From assembly GCA_900754435.1 (NCBI GenBank), contig CAAECT010000029.1:1-5198 (forward strand): a stretch of 5,198 bases of DNA, given 5' to 3'. The stretch comes from an uncultured Collinsella sp. Lineage in GTDB: Bacteria; Actinomycetota; Coriobacteriia; Coriobacteriales; Coriobacteriaceae. Every line of letters starts with the position of its first letter. Position 1 is the first letter of the stretch. Both the position numbers and the translations under genes were made by a program. The notes under the pieces are model-generated. The model saw only the letters and a list, made by a program, of their open reading frames with translations. It was not told the origin of the DNA and did not search any database. Below are positions 4,640 through 5,198 of this stretch, piece after piece.

Positions 4640-5198
4640 ATGACAGCTATCGATCGAGACCGGGCGCGCGCGGCCTTCAAAAGCTACACCGATGCCTACG
4701 ACGCCACCAACCCACGCATCGCGCTCAAAATCGAGCATACGTACCACGTGGCCGAGGCATGCGATGCCGTAGCGCGCGAGCAGGGCTGGTCGTCAGAAGA
4801 TATTGACCTGGCATGGCTTTGCGGCCTGCTACACGATATGGGCCGCTTTGAGCAGCTGCGACGCTGGGACACCTTTAAGGACGCCGAGAGCATGAGCCAT
4901 GCGGCGCTGGGCATCGAGGTCCTCTTTGGCGAGAATCCCGCCGATGCACCCGCCACGACAAACATCCGTGACTTTATCGAAACCGGTGCGCATGACGAGC
5001 TCATCCGAGCGAGCATCGCCTATCACAGCGACTTTCGCCTGCCGGCACAACTCGACGAGCGTACACGGTGCTTCTGCGATATCGTGCGCGATGGTGACAA
5101 GATCGACATTATGCGCACCATCGCCGACAGCACCGTCGACACTATCCTCAAGGTGGACGAGAAGACGTTTCTCGGCAGCCGTTTCTCGTCGCCGACAC
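4640..5198 (+). CDS. HD-domain metal-dependent phosphohydrolase, 3'-truncated by the window
   Basis: A cytoplasmic hydrolase of the HD superfamily, which removes phosphate or phosphodiester groups from nucleotides or related compounds through bound divalent metal. 186 residues are visible and the frame is open to the right edge. The metal-ligand pattern is complete: H33 (in KIEHTYHVAE), H65-D66 (GLLHDMGRFEQ), H87 (SHAALG), H129 (IAYHS) and D153 (DGDKID). The extra histidines after the HD pair suggest a two-metal HD site. The GRFEQLRRWDTFKDAES stretch is typical of single-domain HD proteins common in Clostridia and Coriobacteriia, whose substrate is not established. No membrane segment, GYP motif (which would mark a c-di-GMP phosphodiesterase) or second domain is visible. 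The ATG at 4640 is supported by AGGAAG at 4629-4634. It is transcribed divergently from azlC. Confidence 0.92.
   Translation, partial: MTAIDRDRARAAFKSYTDAYDATNPRIALKIEHTYHVAEACDAVAREQGWSSEDIDLAWLCGLLHDMGRFEQLRRWDTFKDAESMSHAALGIEVLFGENPADAPATTNIRDFIETGAHDELIRASIAYHSDFRLPAQLDERTRCFCDIVRDGDKIDIMRTIADSTVDTILKVDEKTFLGSRFSSPT

Noticed and set aside
4696..5050. Two minus-strand frames opposite the HD-domain gene
   Set aside because: Serine- and arginine-rich shadows; the plus-strand frame carries the full set of HD metal ligands.
1..5198. Mobile element, CRISPR array, tRNA or rRNA
   Set aside because: No transposase or integrase, no regularly spaced direct repeats, and no tRNA- or rRNA-like sequence seen on either strand.

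Overview
This 5.2-kb window is chromosomal DNA from a moderately GC-rich bacterium with C- and G-ending codon preference. The gene types and style (Clostridia-like membrane GGDEF protein, AzlC/AzlD pair, KdgT permease, HD hydrolase) fit a gut Coriobacteriia such as Collinsella. That assignment rests on composition and gene style only and is an inference. I see no phage, transposon, CRISPR, rRNA or tRNA sequence, and the window looks like ordinary chromosome.

Layout, left to right. (1) 1-825, plus strand: the body of an EamA/DMT-family membrane transporter whose N-terminus lies before the window. (2) 826-1012: a convergent intergenic region holding a GC-rich bulged hairpin and a strong bidirectional terminator. 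(3) 1013-2155, minus: a membrane protein with about seven transmembrane segments and a C-terminal GGDEF domain, probably an active diguanylate cyclase without the product-inhibition site. Its start is most likely a GTG with a strong ribosome binding site that falls inside the longest open frame. (4) 2156-2343: a spacer with a perfect 13-bp inverted repeat, a second hairpin and an unbroken read-through frame. (5) 2344-3366, minus: a 2-keto-3-deoxygluconate permease (KdgT family). (6) 3367-3507: its upstream region with overlapping palindromes, and a hairpin behind the next gene. (7) 3508-4513, minus: azlD and azlC, overlapping by 11 bp, a two-subunit branched-chain amino acid exporter. (8) 4514-4639: a divergent promoter region. 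(9) 4640 to the right edge, plus: an HD-domain metal-dependent phosphohydrolase cut off by the window end.

Four of the six genes lie on the minus strand, but only azlC-azlD form a clear operon; the others are separated by 140-190-bp spacers with hairpins or palindromes. Together they cover small-molecule transport (metabolite export, hexuronate-breakdown sugar acid uptake, amino acid efflux) and signalling (c-di-GMP synthesis, HD hydrolase). Nothing in the window ties them into one pathway, and I did not find a convincing new multi-gene system. The best leads are the structured spacers, especially 2185-2298, and the start-site reassignments.
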